From contig JAMOQH010000095.1 in the NCBI GenBank assembly GCA_027064085.1, positions 1-42,530 on the forward strand: a stretch of 42,530 nucleotides of DNA. The letters are read 5' to 3'. The position numbers and the translations under genes were made by a program. The stretch comes from a bacterium (lineage in GTDB: Bacteria > UBP6 > JAFGXH01). Of the stretch, positions 17,846-26,768 are shown piece after piece; position 1 is the first letter of the stretch, and the number at the start of each line of letters is the position of its first letter. The notes beneath the pieces were generated by a model that did no database searches, was not told where the DNA came from, and was given only the letters and a program-made list of their open reading frames with translations.

Positions 17846-18514
17846 TTATTTTTTATAGGCTTCAATTATTGATATATCAATAATTTTATCCATTATTGGA
17901 GTTTGAGAAATATCCTTAAAGTTAACTTCATCTAAAAGTTTAAAATAATTACCATTTAACCCATCTTCAACAAAAAATGGATTCGGGACATATTTAAATA
18001 ACTCAATATATTTTTTTAAACCAGTTTGATTAGAAACATCAACAATTATAAGTTTGCCTCCAGGTTTTAAAACTCTATATAATTCTTTTAAAGCATAAGG
18101 TTTTATCGTTTTAGGAATATAACTAAATAAAAAAATCGCTACAATTTTATCAAAATAATTATCATCATAAGGAATATTCTCAGCCAAGGCCTCTTCTAAT
18201 TTTATATTAAGACTTTCATCCTCCAATTTCCTTTTAGCAATCCTTAACATTTCTTTAGAACCGTCAATATCATAAATATCAAGTGTTGGATTTTCATTTT
18301 TTAGAAAAATTGAAAACGATGATGTACCAGAACCAATATCTAAAACTTTTTCATAATCCTTAGGAGCTAAATATGATTCTACTTTTTTAAAGAAGTCTTT
18401 ATTTATTTTAAAAATATTTTTCATAACAAAATCATATAAATTTATATTAAAATAATCATTAATTAGAACTGCCCCAAGCTTATTCTCAAATTTTTTCTGT
18501 AAAAACCAAGTCAT
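17846..18514 (-). CDS. Class I SAM-dependent methyltransferase (UbiE-like)
   Basis: Cytoplasmic methyltransferase of 222 residues. SAM-binding motif I is VLDIGSGTSSFSIF, followed by the acidic residue of strand 2 in DIYDIDGSKEML, motif II around AENIPYDDNYFDKIVAIF, and the motif III segment LYRVLKPGGKLIIVDVSN, which places it with UbiE/COQ5-like enzymes. The start ATG has AAGGAG six bases upstream. It is the last gene of a run with the helical-repeat protein directly upstream (one-base gap). The methyl acceptor cannot be told from sequence; the C-terminal half lacks the strict UbiE motifs, so a menaquinone role is possible but not shown. Confidence 0.8.
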   Translation of the reverse strand: MTWFLQKKFENKLGAVLINDYFNINLYDFVMKNIFKINKDFFKKVESYLAPKDYEKVLDIGSGTSSFSIFLKNENPTLDIYDIDGSKEMLRIAKRKLEDESLNIKLEEALAENIPYDDNYFDKIVAIFLFSYIPKTIKPYALKELYRVLKPGGKLIIVDVSNQTGLKKYIELFKYVPNPFFVEDGLNGNYFKLLDEVNFKDISQTPIMDKIIDISIIEAYKK

Positions 18515-18515
18515 G

Positions 18516-20558
18516 TTACTCCTTTATATAATCTATACCATATCTTTTATACTCTTTTATTAATTGTTTTTGCAAGATTTTATTTGGATTTAAATTATAA
18601 CTATTCTGCAAGTAAAACAATCCCTTTCTATTATTTTTTATTTTTGATAAAACCCAACCATTCAAATAGCTTAAATAACTATCTTTAATAACTATACTAT
18701 GGTATCTTTTCATCAAGCCTAACATTTTGTCATATTCTCTAGTTTTAAAGTAAATTTCAATTCTTAAAATATCGATATCATCGCTTATATTTTCTAAATC
18801 TTCTATTATTTTTAATGACTTTTCATATTTTCTTCTTAAAATTAGTAATTTAATGCTATAAAAAATATCAAATTCATCATTTTTAATATATTTTTTTCTT
18901 ATATTCAAATATTTTCTCATTGCTAAATATTTTTTATTTTCATAATAATAAATAACTATCTTATTTAAAACACTTATATCCATCTTTAGTTTTAGAGATT
19001 TTTTTAATAGTTTTAGTTTATTTTTATTTTTAGTTAAAGCTTTAGTATAGTAATATAATTCCTTTTTTTCTATTAATTTATTTACTCCTATTTCATAATC
19101 CTTTAAGATAAAAAATAGTAATTTATTAATTACTGATATATCTAAAGAAACATTATCATATATGTAATTAAAAATAATTTTTTCAATATCATTAAAACCA
19201 AGTATCATTTCATTATAAGGAGATAAAATTATTTTTTCTTTTATTGAAAAACTTAAAATATTTGTTCTTTGTTTCGTATACAAAAAAACCTGTATAAATA
19301 ATTTTACAAATTCTATATTATTATTTAGTTTTTCATCATATTCAAATATTTTTTTATTATATAGCTCTAAAACATAAGCATTCAACTTATCATAATTATC
19401 ATCTTCACTTGATATCCTATACAATATTTTTAAATATATAAAAATTATATCAACATTAAATCTAAAGTTTTCAATCACAGATAATGCTTTTTTATTATCA
19501 ATTGCAACTTCAGAATAATACTTTGCAATCCAATAATTTGCCTTATAGCTGTTCTTTCGGACAATTTTATAAGAATCCAAGTCTAAATACGATTTAAATG
19601 CTAAAAAAAACTTAGATCTAAACATTATTTCCAAAAACAACTCATAAGTACCATCAAGTGTTATATTATTTTTTACAGATTTCATTATATATTTTCTTGC
19701 AAGTTTTAAATTGTTTAATTTTAAATAACAATCTGCTTTTAAAGTATTAATCAAACCAGCTTTTAATGTAAAAAAAATAGATTTATCATTAATTTCATTT
19801 AAAAGATTTATTGCTTCTTGATATTGTTTAAATTCCATTAAAGTTGTTGAAAGTAGAAATAATGTATAATCATTATTTTTATCATTCTCTTTCAAACTAT
19901 TTATAATTTCATAAACAGAAAAGATATTATTCATGGTGAGTAATTTCTTAACTATATATCGAATAATAGAAATTTCTCTATATTCTAAATATATATTTTG
20001 AAAACCTTTAATATACTTAAGGCTATTTTCTGTATTAAAAAAGTTATCATCATGTTTAATTATATTTTTTATTTTTTTAAATAATGAATAATCCGTTACA
20101 TACATCTTGTAATCATTTGAATCTTCTTCTATGCTTATTAAAAGCCTCTCTCCTATATCTTTTAAAACATCAGAAATCATCACTTTATAAGTTTTTTCAA
20201 ATAAATTTTCGCTTAAAATATAATTTCTAGTTATTTTTAGTTCTTTATTAATTCCAGTATAAATATGAGAAGTTATTAAATAACTATTTTTCTTTTTTAA
20301 AAGATCTATAAATAAGATATAATCAATAGTTTTATCATTATAAATTTCCAACAAATCATCTATGGAATATTTAGCATACAAATCTTCAGAAACAATACTT
20401 CCATTTTTGGTAATCAATTTTACAATACTTGAAGAGATGTAAATAGTTGTTTCCAATGATAAATGAATAAAAAGCGATAAAGTTTTAGCAAAATAAATAT
20501 CTTCTTCTACTAAAGATTTTGTTTGAATAGGGAAAATTGCAATTTTTTTTAAAATCAT
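18516..20558 (-). CDS. TPR-like helical-repeat protein with a TolB-N/FlgO-like N-terminal domain
   Basis: A 680-residue protein of unknown function without signal peptide or membrane segment. The first ~150 residues (KKIAIFPIQTKSLVEEDIYFAKTL, DYILFIDLLKKKNSYLITSHIY) resemble the small alpha/beta domain found in FlgO/TolB-N-like modules, which often precede TPRs in bacterial proteins. Residues ~200-680 are continuous helices with TPR-like spacing (FLLSTTLMEFKQYQEAINLL, LKADCYLKLNNLKLARKYI, GWVLSKIKNNRKGLFYLQNSYNLNPNK). It is very lysine, isoleucine and asparagine rich, in line with the low G+C. It lies between the methyltransferase and the QueG-like gene with one-base gaps, so it is cotranscribed. 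A scaffold role is an inference. Confidence 0.6.
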   Translation of the reverse strand: MILKKIAIFPIQTKSLVEEDIYFAKTLSLFIHLSLETTIYISSSIVKLITKNGSIVSEDLYAKYSIDDLLEIYNDKTIDYILFIDLLKKKNSYLITSHIYTGINKELKITRNYILSENLFEKTYKVMISDVLKDIGERLLISIEEDSNDYKMYVTDYSLFKKIKNIIKHDDNFFNTENSLKYIKGFQNIYLEYREISIIRYIVKKLLTMNNIFSVYEIINSLKENDKNNDYTLFLLSTTLMEFKQYQEAINLLNEINDKSIFFTLKAGLINTLKADCYLKLNNLKLARKYIMKSVKNNITLDGTYELFLEIMFRSKFFLAFKSYLDLDSYKIVRKNSYKANYWIAKYYSEVAIDNKKALSVIENFRFNVDIIFIYLKILYRISSEDDNYDKLNAYVLELYNKKIFEYDEKLNNNIEFVKLFIQVFLYTKQRTNILSFSIKEKIILSPYNEMILGFNDIEKIIFNYIYDNVSLDISVINKLLFFILKDYEIGVNKLIEKKELYYYTKALTKNKNKLKLLKKSLKLKMDISVLNKIVIYYYENKKYLAMRKYLNIRKKYIKNDEFDIFYSIKLLILRRKYEKSLKIIEDLENISDDIDILRIEIYFKTREYDKMLGLMKRYHSIVIKDSYLSYLNGWVLSKIKNNRKGLFYLQNSYNLNPNKILQKQLIKEYKRYGIDYIKE

Positions 20559-20559
20559 C

Positions 20560-21417
20560 CTACTTTTTATAATCTAATGGGTCTTTTACCAAAAGATTAA
20601 TTTCATATTCGCTTCCTAATTTACAATTATAACAAAAGTCAATGTATTCGCCAAATCTATTATCTTTTATTATAGACTTTATAATATCTAAAATTGTTTT
20701 ATTTATACCAAATGTATCTTTATAATACTTAATATGCTCAAAAGATGCATTCCTAGCAGTTTTAAGACACGCTTTATCACAAATATCAATAGGTTTATCC
20801 AATTGAACTTTTAATGGAGCATTTGTAATCATATATGACATCAATAGCCTTGGACCATTTTTAACAGTTATAGGAAAACCATTTGGTGCAATATCTCCTA
20901 AATGAGAAGCTTTAAATATTTCATTCTTATCAAAATTTTTAAATAAAAACTCATTATTTAAATCTTCAGGAATTCCCCAGTATCCATATTTAGATAATGC
21001 ATGTAAAAGTAAGTTGTCCGTTTTATCCTTTTCTAACTTTAGTGATTTGAAATAATTGTTAATATCATTAACAGAAAATTTAAATATAGATTTTGGAATA
21101 GGTATATAATAAACAATTATGGATTTAGCTTCTTTTGTAAAAAAGTTTTCTTTTTTTAATAATTCAGAAATTTTTATTGGCAATTTTTTAATTAGCTTAT
21201 TATCAGTTTCCTCTATTTTTTCCAATAAAGTCTTTTTTATAAAAGCAGTATTAAAAGCAGTATAACTAATCTCTAATAAGTTACTTGGATTTGCCAATTT
21301 ATTAATCTCTTGAATTAAATGATGCATTCCAACAGGTTTATGCTTTTTGGTGGAAAACTCTTTTAAATCTCCAAGCATTTTATCTTTCCAATTATCAACA
21401 ACATGCAAGTCTTCCAT
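20560..21417 (-). CDS. QueG-like protein with eroded iron-sulphur motifs
   Basis: A 285-residue protein. The centre and C-terminus resemble the double-[4Fe-4S] region shared by epoxyqueuosine reductase (QueG) and reductive dehalogenases: ASHLGDIAPNGFPITVKNGPR, then MITNAPLKVQLDKPID, then CDKAC, and finally CYNC. Those families need eight cysteines in two CxxCxxCxxxCP motifs. Here only CxxxC and CxxC remain and the prolines are lost, so two normal clusters are unlikely. The N-terminal part (AKSIIVYYIPIPKSIF) fits the QueG alpha/beta region. It sits after secG and before the helical-repeat gene with tight spacing. It may be a non-catalytic relative, or may bind a different metal; true queuosine function is doubtful. 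Confidence 0.55.
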   Translation of the reverse strand: MEDLHVVDNWKDKMLGDLKEFSTKKHKPVGMHHLIQEINKLANPSNLLEISYTAFNTAFIKKTLLEKIEETDNKLIKKLPIKISELLKKENFFTKEAKSIIVYYIPIPKSIFKFSVNDINNYFKSLKLEKDKTDNLLLHALSKYGYWGIPEDLNNEFLFKNFDKNEIFKASHLGDIAPNGFPITVKNGPRLLMSYMITNAPLKVQLDKPIDICDKACLKTARNASFEHIKYYKDTFGINKTILDIIKSIIKDNRFGEYIDFCYNCKLGSEYEINLLVKDPLDYKK

Positions 21418-21456
21418 TTGAAGCCCCCTTAAATTATTAGAAAAATTTTAATTGTG

Positions 21457-21858
21457 TTATTTTTTATCTGATTTTTCTTCTTTTTTCACAGCTTTTTTAG
21501 TTTCAGCCTTCTTTTCAGCCTTCTTTTCTACTTTTTTAGTTTCTTTTTTAGGTTTTTTAATAGTTTGAGTTATTGCAGTCTTTGAGCCTTTATTTGCATA
21601 CTTTGCAGCTAAAGAAGACTTCTCTTTAGATGTGGACTTAACTAAAATAATTGAAAGACCAATAAAAGCGATTGCAAGATATGCTGTTAATTTATTTAAA
21701 AAAGAGCCTGCACCAGCACCACCAAATACGGAACCTGTCGATGAGCCTCCATTTCCTCCACCAATAGACCCCATTCCACCGGCACCTGATTGAAGAAGTA
21801 TGACTATAGTCATAACAATTGCAATTATTACATATAAAACTAATAAAAATGTATACAT
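21457..21858 (-). CDS. secG: Preprotein translocase subunit SecG
   Basis: SecG is the small accessory subunit of the SecYEG channel in the inner membrane. The 133-residue product starts with a first membrane helix (TFLLVLYVIIAIVMTIVILLQ), then the characteristic glycine/serine-rich loop (GAGGMGSIGGGNGGSST, GSVFGGAGAGSFLNK), then the second helix (LTAYLAIAFIGLSIILVKS). A long lysine/alanine/glutamate-rich tail (about 85-133) is an extension compared with E. coli SecG and is predicted to be disordered. The ATG has a strong AGGAGG upstream. It appears to be the first gene of the run 21858-17846, followed by the QueG-like gene after 39 bases. Confidence 0.92.
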   Translation of the reverse strand: MYTFLLVLYVIIAIVMTIVILLQSGAGGMGSIGGGNGGSSTGSVFGGAGAGSFLNKLTAYLAIAFIGLSIILVKSTSKEKSSLAAKYANKGSKTAITQTIKKPKKETKKVEKKAEKKAETKKAVKKEEKSDKK

Positions 21859-22093
21859 TACTACATCCTCCTAACATAAGAACAGTTTTATACCATAAAT
21901 TATTAATATTTTCAATATTTTATTTTTTTTAATTACCATAATCTTGTAATTACTCATATTTAAACTATAATTATAAGAAATATTTATTCGTACAGGAGTT
22001 CATATTATCAATTACTTTTAAAATAAAATTTTGCAGAAAGAAGATTTACGGTGTATAGTATTTAGTGGAGCTTGGATTGAATCAGGAAATAAA

Positions 22094-23638
22094 ATGAACA
22101 AAAAACAAAAAAAAGCATTGTTTGTAATCAAAGAAAATGGAGGTAATATTACACTTCCAGTATTCGCTACCCAAATGAATGCCGGATACCAAGAAGCATC
22201 CTATCTATTAAAATCCATAATAAAAAAATATAACTGCAATTTTCTGGTTACTGAAAATGGAGAATTAATTTATGATTTTGGCAAAAACATAAATATAAAG
22301 ATATCATTATTGGAACAATTTAAAAACATAATAGGCTTGCTTTCAATGGTTATAACTGAATTATCTTTTGGATTAATGTACATAACACTAAGATGGACAA
22401 TCTGGCTACCTATTTATATTACAGGAAAGTTAATAAAAAAAGACATATCAGATTCAGATAAAATTACCAATATCACTTTAAACGAAATGATAAATACAAT
22501 ACGACCACAAAACCCAAGAATAACAAACTTCAAAATCCCCGAGGAAAAAGAACTTAAAAATTTTTCCTGCTACTCAAGAATAAAAGCAGAATTTCTTCAA
22601 AAGTGGCACATAAATACTTATAAAAAAAACAGAGAAAAGGCTTTTATGAGATATGTAGAAAGTGTAGACGGTATTGTTGCACCTATTGAGTGGGCTATTT
22701 TATTTAATACAGGTTTACAGGAAGCAGAAAAGTCTATTACCGACTTATATATCAAATATGAATCTGATATTAGAGTATCAGAATCTGGAGAATTGTTTTT
22801 TGATTTCTCTGCAGAACTTGGAAAACATAAAAAAACTCCGCCTATTCCTGAATTTTATAAAATAGCATTTTTAAAAGCTCTAATTCCTTCAAAAGAAAAA
22901 AATCTAATTTATTTCTCTGTTTTAACCATTTTATTTTTAGTTAGTTACACAAGCACAGCCCTTATTATTATTTCACTTTTTTCAGATGTACCATCTGTTT
23001 CGGCTTGCCTTGACTCAAATACATCAATATTCATTATATCAATCCTACCTGGTTTAATAATAATGATGATTAACTGGCCTGCCTATACCTATCCTATGTT
23101 TGGAGTCCTTAGCTTAATGCTGATTGCAGGGTCACTATTACTCTTGCTAGAAATCATATTAAAATTAACAGGAAATACAGAAATTATGGTAAGTATAACA
23201 AATTCGCAATTAATGAAAGAAATAAATAAAAATCATGTAATACCATTAATAATTTTTTCTTCACTATGGCTACTAGGTTCCTTATTAGCCTTTCCTACAG
23301 TTCTAATTTCCACTATATTACGAATAATATTTATGAAAAAAAATAATTATCTCTTCAAAATGGCCCTTCATTCCTATTTAGTAAAAGACAGTGATAAATC
23401 AATACCAATAACTCCTTTTGAGGTAGCTGAATTTCTGAATCATTATACCTCATACAAAGTACCAATACCATCAAATAAAAGTTTTATTCATATTTTAGAT
23501 GAATTTAAGGCAGAACTAAGAGATGATAAATTTATTTTTTCCATTGTAAATGCCCAAATAACTGCAATTTTAACAGAAAAACCACTACATAAAATTTCTA
23601 AAAATCTGGTATATTCGTCAAATGATGATGATTTATAA
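22094..23638 (+). CDS. Polytopic membrane protein with a duplicated winged-helix-like module
   Basis: A 514-residue protein I do not recognise by name. Two related modules are visible. The first (residues ~12-45) has NITLPVFATQMNAGYQEAS, then a helix and FLVTENGELIYDF. The second (~191-235) has GIVAPIEWAILFNTGLQEAEKS, then RVSESGELFFDF. Both look like small winged helices ending in a GEL(I/F)(Y/F)DF hairpin. Hydrophobic segments occur at about 75-110 and at four places between 265 and 415, predicting about six membrane helices, followed by a soluble C-terminus. The frame extends to a TTG at 22031, but ATG 22094 with AGGA eight bases before gives a more natural start. It stands alone between divergent secG and the HDAC gene. 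Confidence 0.7.
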   Translation: MNKKQKKALFVIKENGGNITLPVFATQMNAGYQEASYLLKSIIKKYNCNFLVTENGELIYDFGKNINIKISLLEQFKNIIGLLSMVITELSFGLMYITLRWTIWLPIYITGKLIKKDISDSDKITNITLNEMINTIRPQNPRITNFKIPEEKELKNFSCYSRIKAEFLQKWHINTYKKNREKAFMRYVESVDGIVAPIEWAILFNTGLQEAEKSITDLYIKYESDIRVSESGELFFDFSAELGKHKKTPPIPEFYKIAFLKALIPSKEKNLIYFSVLTILFLVSYTSTALIIISLFSDVPSVSACLDSNTSIFIISILPGLIIMMINWPAYTYPMFGVLSLMLIAGSLLLLLEIILKLTGNTEIMVSITNSQLMKEINKNHVIPLIIFSSLWLLGSLLAFPTVLISTILRIIFMKKNNYLFKMALHSYLVKDSDKSIPITPFEVAEFLNHYTSYKVPIPSNKSFIHILDEFKAELRDDKFIFSIVNAQITAILTEKPLHKISKNLVYSSNDDDL

Positions 23639-23681
23639 ATTTTTACTAGATTAATTTATAAAAACAATCTATATATTATAC

Positions 23682-24650
23682 ATGAAAGGTAGTTTATTAA
23701 AAAAAATTAATAAGAAAAAAATTTTGTTTCCTATTTGGTTCCAAGTTAAGGTAAATTTATTTTATTCTTTTGAATATCAAATTGATTTTACAGAAAATGG
23801 AGCAAGAAGAAGCTTTGATACCTATAAATTTTTAAAAATAAGTAGAAAACTTAGAAAAGATAAATTAATAAAATTTAGACATTTAATTAAACCTCAACCT
23901 CTAAATGATAGGGATATTTTACTGGCACATACTAAAGAATACCTTGAGTGGGTAAAAAAACCACTTAATTTACAACAAATATTAAATACAGACTACTTAA
24001 CTGAATTTGATGAAGATATATTTAATATTTTTAGATATATTGCTGGTGGAACTTATGAGGGAGCAGTCTTAGCACTTGAAAACAGAAAGCCTTCTTTTAA
24101 TCTTTCGGGTGGATTTCATCATGCAAGAGCAAATAGAGGTGAAGGATTTTGCCCTATTAATGATGTTGCAATTGCAATAAAAAAACTCAAAACTGAAAAT
24201 AAAATAAAAAAAGCTTTAGTTATAGATTTAGATTATCATCAGGGAAATGGAACAAGAAATATATTTCTTTACGACGAAAATGTTTTTACATTTTCAATTC
24301 ATGCAACTCAATGGTGTGATATTGAAGCGAAATCAGCTCTTGATGTTAATATTGAGACCAATATATCAAATATTGATTATATTAAATTACTAAAAAAGAA
24401 TTTGGAGATAATAAAAAAGAAATTTACCCCAGATATAATCTTTTATCTAGCAGGAAGTGATACATTTATAGGTGATGCCTTATGTGATATGAGTTTAAAC
24501 CTTGAAACATTATTAAAAAGAGATTTAATTGTTTGCAACTTTTCAAAAACCTTAAATGTTCCGATTGTTACATTACCCGCAGGAGGTTATGGTGCTAAAT
24601 CTTGGCAAGTATATTACAACTTTATTAAATACTGCTTACTTTATAGATAA
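23682..24650 (+). CDS. Histone-deacetylase-family (arginase/deacetylase fold) protein
   Basis: Zinc-dependent amidohydrolase of the HDAC/acetoin-utilisation/acetylpolyamine amidohydrolase superfamily, 322 residues. The charge-relay pair is in GGFHHARA (H146, H147). Zinc ligands are D184 and H186 in DLDYHQGNGT and D260 in LAGSDTFIGDAL. The tyrosine of PAGGYGA near residue 308 matches the transition-state-stabilising GGY loop. All catalytic residues are therefore present; the substrate is probably an acetylated small molecule or protein lysine. No clear ribosome-binding site precedes the ATG, but an AT-rich TATATTATAC lies just upstream. Its 3' end overlaps the next gene by nearly 60 bases in another frame. 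Confidence 0.85.
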   Translation: MKGSLLKKINKKKILFPIWFQVKVNLFYSFEYQIDFTENGARRSFDTYKFLKISRKLRKDKLIKFRHLIKPQPLNDRDILLAHTKEYLEWVKKPLNLQQILNTDYLTEFDEDIFNIFRYIAGGTYEGAVLALENRKPSFNLSGGFHHARANRGEGFCPINDVAIAIKKLKTENKIKKALVIDLDYHQGNGTRNIFLYDENVFTFSIHATQWCDIEAKSALDVNIETNISNIDYIKLLKKNLEIIKKKFTPDIIFYLAGSDTFIGDALCDMSLNLETLLKRDLIVCNFSKTLNVPIVTLPAGGYGAKSWQVYYNFIKYCLLYR

Positions 24651-25578
24651 AATTATTGATAAGCAATTATTAATAAGAAAAAAATTTAATAAAAAAAGAA
24701 AAGCTTTATCTCCATATAGTTTAATGTATGAACCTAACATAGATAATTTTGATAACGACTTTAATTTATTTGAAAACAATAATAGATTTTTAAATTTTTA
24801 CTCAACATACGGAATTAACTTAGCATTAAAAGAATATGGAATAAAAAAGATACTTAAAAAACAAGGTTTTGAAAATATACTTTATAAAATAAATAAAAAT
24901 GACTACACTCATACACTTAGTATCTATAATGAAGAAATAAATTCAGACCATTTAATATCACAACTAGTTATAACTTTAGATACTAATATATGTTTTTCAT
25001 ATAAAAACTGTAAATCAATGACTATTGAGTGGTTAAATTTACAAGACTACAGAAAAGTTTTCACAAAGGAAAGAATGAAGCTTCCAGGTCAAAGGTTTCC
25101 AGGTTTAGGTTTCGGATTATTAGCATTTGAACTAATAATACAAATAGCAAGAAGGCTTAATGTTAGATATTTAGTTAATACCCCAAATCATTTTCATAAC
25201 GCATATATTTATTCTAATTACTTTTCTTTTAGAAATCCAAACAATAAAGCATGTATTGATATATTAATTTCAGAATTTGAAGGATTATCTCTAGCCTCTT
25301 TATCATGGTTAATATATAACGAAACACTAATAGAAACAAACAATAAGAAAACTTTTAAATGGACTCCTGATATTATGATTATGCCTGTTTATAGATATAA
25401 AGATTTTAACAACTATTTTAAAACAAAAGAATATCAAGATAGGTACAAGCTATTTTTATCAAGTCATAGTTATAAAATAGACAGCAAAAAGTTTTATAAA
25501 AATAAAGATAAATTTCCTAAAATGATACTTAAAGATATAGAAGAGTACAAAAAAAGAGAAACTCTCAGATTTATTTAA
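24592..25578 (+). CDS. Protein of unknown function overlapping the HDAC gene
   Basis: A protein of about 328 residues that I do not recognise. The reading frame is open from 24556; I prefer the GTG at 24592, five bases after a perfect AGGAGG, although that AGGAGG also encodes the invariant AGG of the HDAC motif. An ATG at 24589 is the alternative, and the first ~45 residues could be non-coding if a start lies further down. The conserved-looking core is MTIEWLNLQDYRKVF followed by KLPGQRFPGLGFGLLAFEL, then NTPNHFHNAYIYSNYFSF. No signal peptide or membrane helix is seen. The overlap implies coupling with the HDAC, perhaps a two-gene version of a fused protein. Confidence 0.7.
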   Translation: MLNLGKYITTLLNTAYFIDKIIDKQLLIRKKFNKKRKALSPYSLMYEPNIDNFDNDFNLFENNNRFLNFYSTYGINLALKEYGIKKILKKQGFENILYKINKNDYTHTLSIYNEEINSDHLISQLVITLDTNICFSYKNCKSMTIEWLNLQDYRKVFTKERMKLPGQRFPGLGFGLLAFELIIQIARRLNVRYLVNTPNHFHNAYIYSNYFSFRNPNNKACIDILISEFEGLSLASLSWLIYNETLIETNNKKTFKWTPDIMIMPVYRYKDFNNYFKTKEYQDRYKLFLSSHSYKIDSKKFYKNKDKFPKMILKDIEEYKKRETLRFI

Positions 25579-26123
25579 AAATCAGTAAAATAATACCATA
25601 CGCCTGGACTAACTCTTACATTATCCTTTTCCTGTTTCTTTAAAAAATCATTAACCTCTTCTTTTTTTAATAAAAAAACTTCTATATTTTCACTGAGTTC
25701 AAGTTCCTGAATAGGATTTAAGTTTTCTTTTAGTGTTTCGTCAACCTCCATTGTTACAACCTGAAATGTTGCATCAGTCATTGCCGGATTCATGTCTAAA
25801 ATAGAACTTACCTTTATTATTTTTCCCGAGGTAAATCCTGTTTCTTCCTTTAACTCCCTAATTGCATCTTTTGTCACATCAGAATCTTCAACAAGACCAG
25901 CCGGAAATCCAATTACAAAATGGCCAACAGCGGCTCTATATTCCCTTATAATGATAAATCTATTTGAGGGTACTAATTTTGCTATGATAACAACAGCATG
26001 TCTTAAATTTTTTCTTCTTACGAAATCCCAACCATAAGTTTTACCATTTTCATGCTTCCAATTTGCTTTTAAAAGTTGCAACCAGTCACTTTCATATAAT
26101 AATGTTTCTGATATTTTTTTCAT
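25575..26123 (-). CDS. Nudix hydrolase, ADP-ribose pyrophosphatase type
   Basis: Cytoplasmic Nudix enzyme of 182 residues that probably cleaves ADP-ribose or a related nucleoside diphosphate sugar. The Nudix helix is clear in AIRELKEETGF, preceded by GFPAGLVEDSDVTKD. Compared with the consensus GX5EX7REUXEEXGU, the loop between Gly and Arg is one residue short and the first Glu is an Asp or Ser. The metal-binding EE of the helix is intact. Upstream strands (HAVVIIAKLVPSNRFIIIREYRAAVG) match the ADPRase subfamily, which usually has REYR before PAG. It converges on and overlaps the preceding gene by 4 bases. The ATG is preceded by AGGA. Confidence 0.85.
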   Translation of the reverse strand: MKKISETLLYESDWLQLLKANWKHENGKTYGWDFVRRKNLRHAVVIIAKLVPSNRFIIIREYRAAVGHFVIGFPAGLVEDSDVTKDAIRELKEETGFTSGKIIKVSSILDMNPAMTDATFQVVTMEVDETLKENLNPIQELELSENIEVFLLKKEEVNDFLKKQEKDNVRVSPGVWYYFTDF

Positions 26124-26253
26124 AAATAATTCCTAATAAATCATACTAATAGATACAAGTATATAACTTTAGAACATAAAATTCCATTTTTAAATTATAA
26201 GTTGAAAAGATTAAAAGCTAATTCTTGCTAATTTTTTCATTTTTTTATATTTC

Positions 26254-26546
26254 CTACAGAGTATTCCTAGTAACTTCATGTTCTGACTTATCTTCTATTA
26301 TTTCAACAGCAGGAGAAGGTGTTGTTGGAGAAGGTGAAATTACACTCTTTATCAAGTGTGAGTAACAACAGGATAAAATAATTACTAAATAGCCCCTGCA
26401 ATAGTTGGGCAACTATGCCCGGATGCTTTAACAATATCTAAATAACTAAACTCAATTAAACCATTCTCAAAAGTTCCTAATAAATCTGAAAGACCATCTT
26501 GGAGCTTGATTGTTTCTATTTTTCTAAAAAATTCTGGATATATCAT
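26254..26546 (-). pseudogene. FmdE-like gene remnant (N-terminal 53 residues, then frameshift)
   Basis: The ATG at 26546, preceded by GGAGAGG, opens a 53-codon frame with PEFFRKIETIKLQDGLSDLLG and then YLDIVKASGHSCPTIAGA, the N-terminal signature of the FmdE family (formylmethanofuran dehydrogenase subunit E-like). In that family this segment continues AGAYL. Here the frame reaches a stop at 26385 directly after AGAI; restoring one lost T would give AGAYLV. The shifted frame then runs on to a stop at 26254-26256 (YLVIILSCCYSH, SPSPTTPSPAVEIIEDK), but that part does not look like FmdE to me. The normal protein is about 180-200 residues. I read it as a decayed fragment; a genuine 53-residue protein is less likely. 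Confidence 0.6.
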
Positions 26547-26671
26547 ATAAATACCTCTCCTAATGATAACCATGTGAAAAAGTATCACCATAAAGTAAAC
26601 ATAACCTTATTAATTAAATTTCGCAAGAAAATAATAAGTTAAGAGTTTTCCTGTCCCAAAAATTGAGCGAC

Positions 26672-26696
26672 AATTTTGAGATTTTAGCTCAAAATT
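26672..26696 (-). repeat. CTAAAAT-loop intergenic hairpin, copy 3 (inverted orientation)
   Basis: AATTTTGAG - ATTTTAG - CTCAAAATT on the + strand, so on the - strand the loop reads CTAAAAT. The stem is a perfect 9 bp and differs in sequence from the other copies. The left arm is also used by a competing hairpin, AAAATTG - AGCGA - CAATTTT at 26659-26677. Confidence 0.6.
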
Positions 26697-26768
26697 CAAT
26701 AAAAAATAAATTTTACTATCATAAAATTATATTTTTAATTTTTATTTATACTTCTAAGTAAATATTAT

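Noticed and set aside
26226-26365. Short + strand frame with a lipoprotein-like LVTSC
   Set aside because: TTG start without ribosome-binding site, ~45 codons, and overlap with the FmdE-like remnant on the other strand make it unconvincing.
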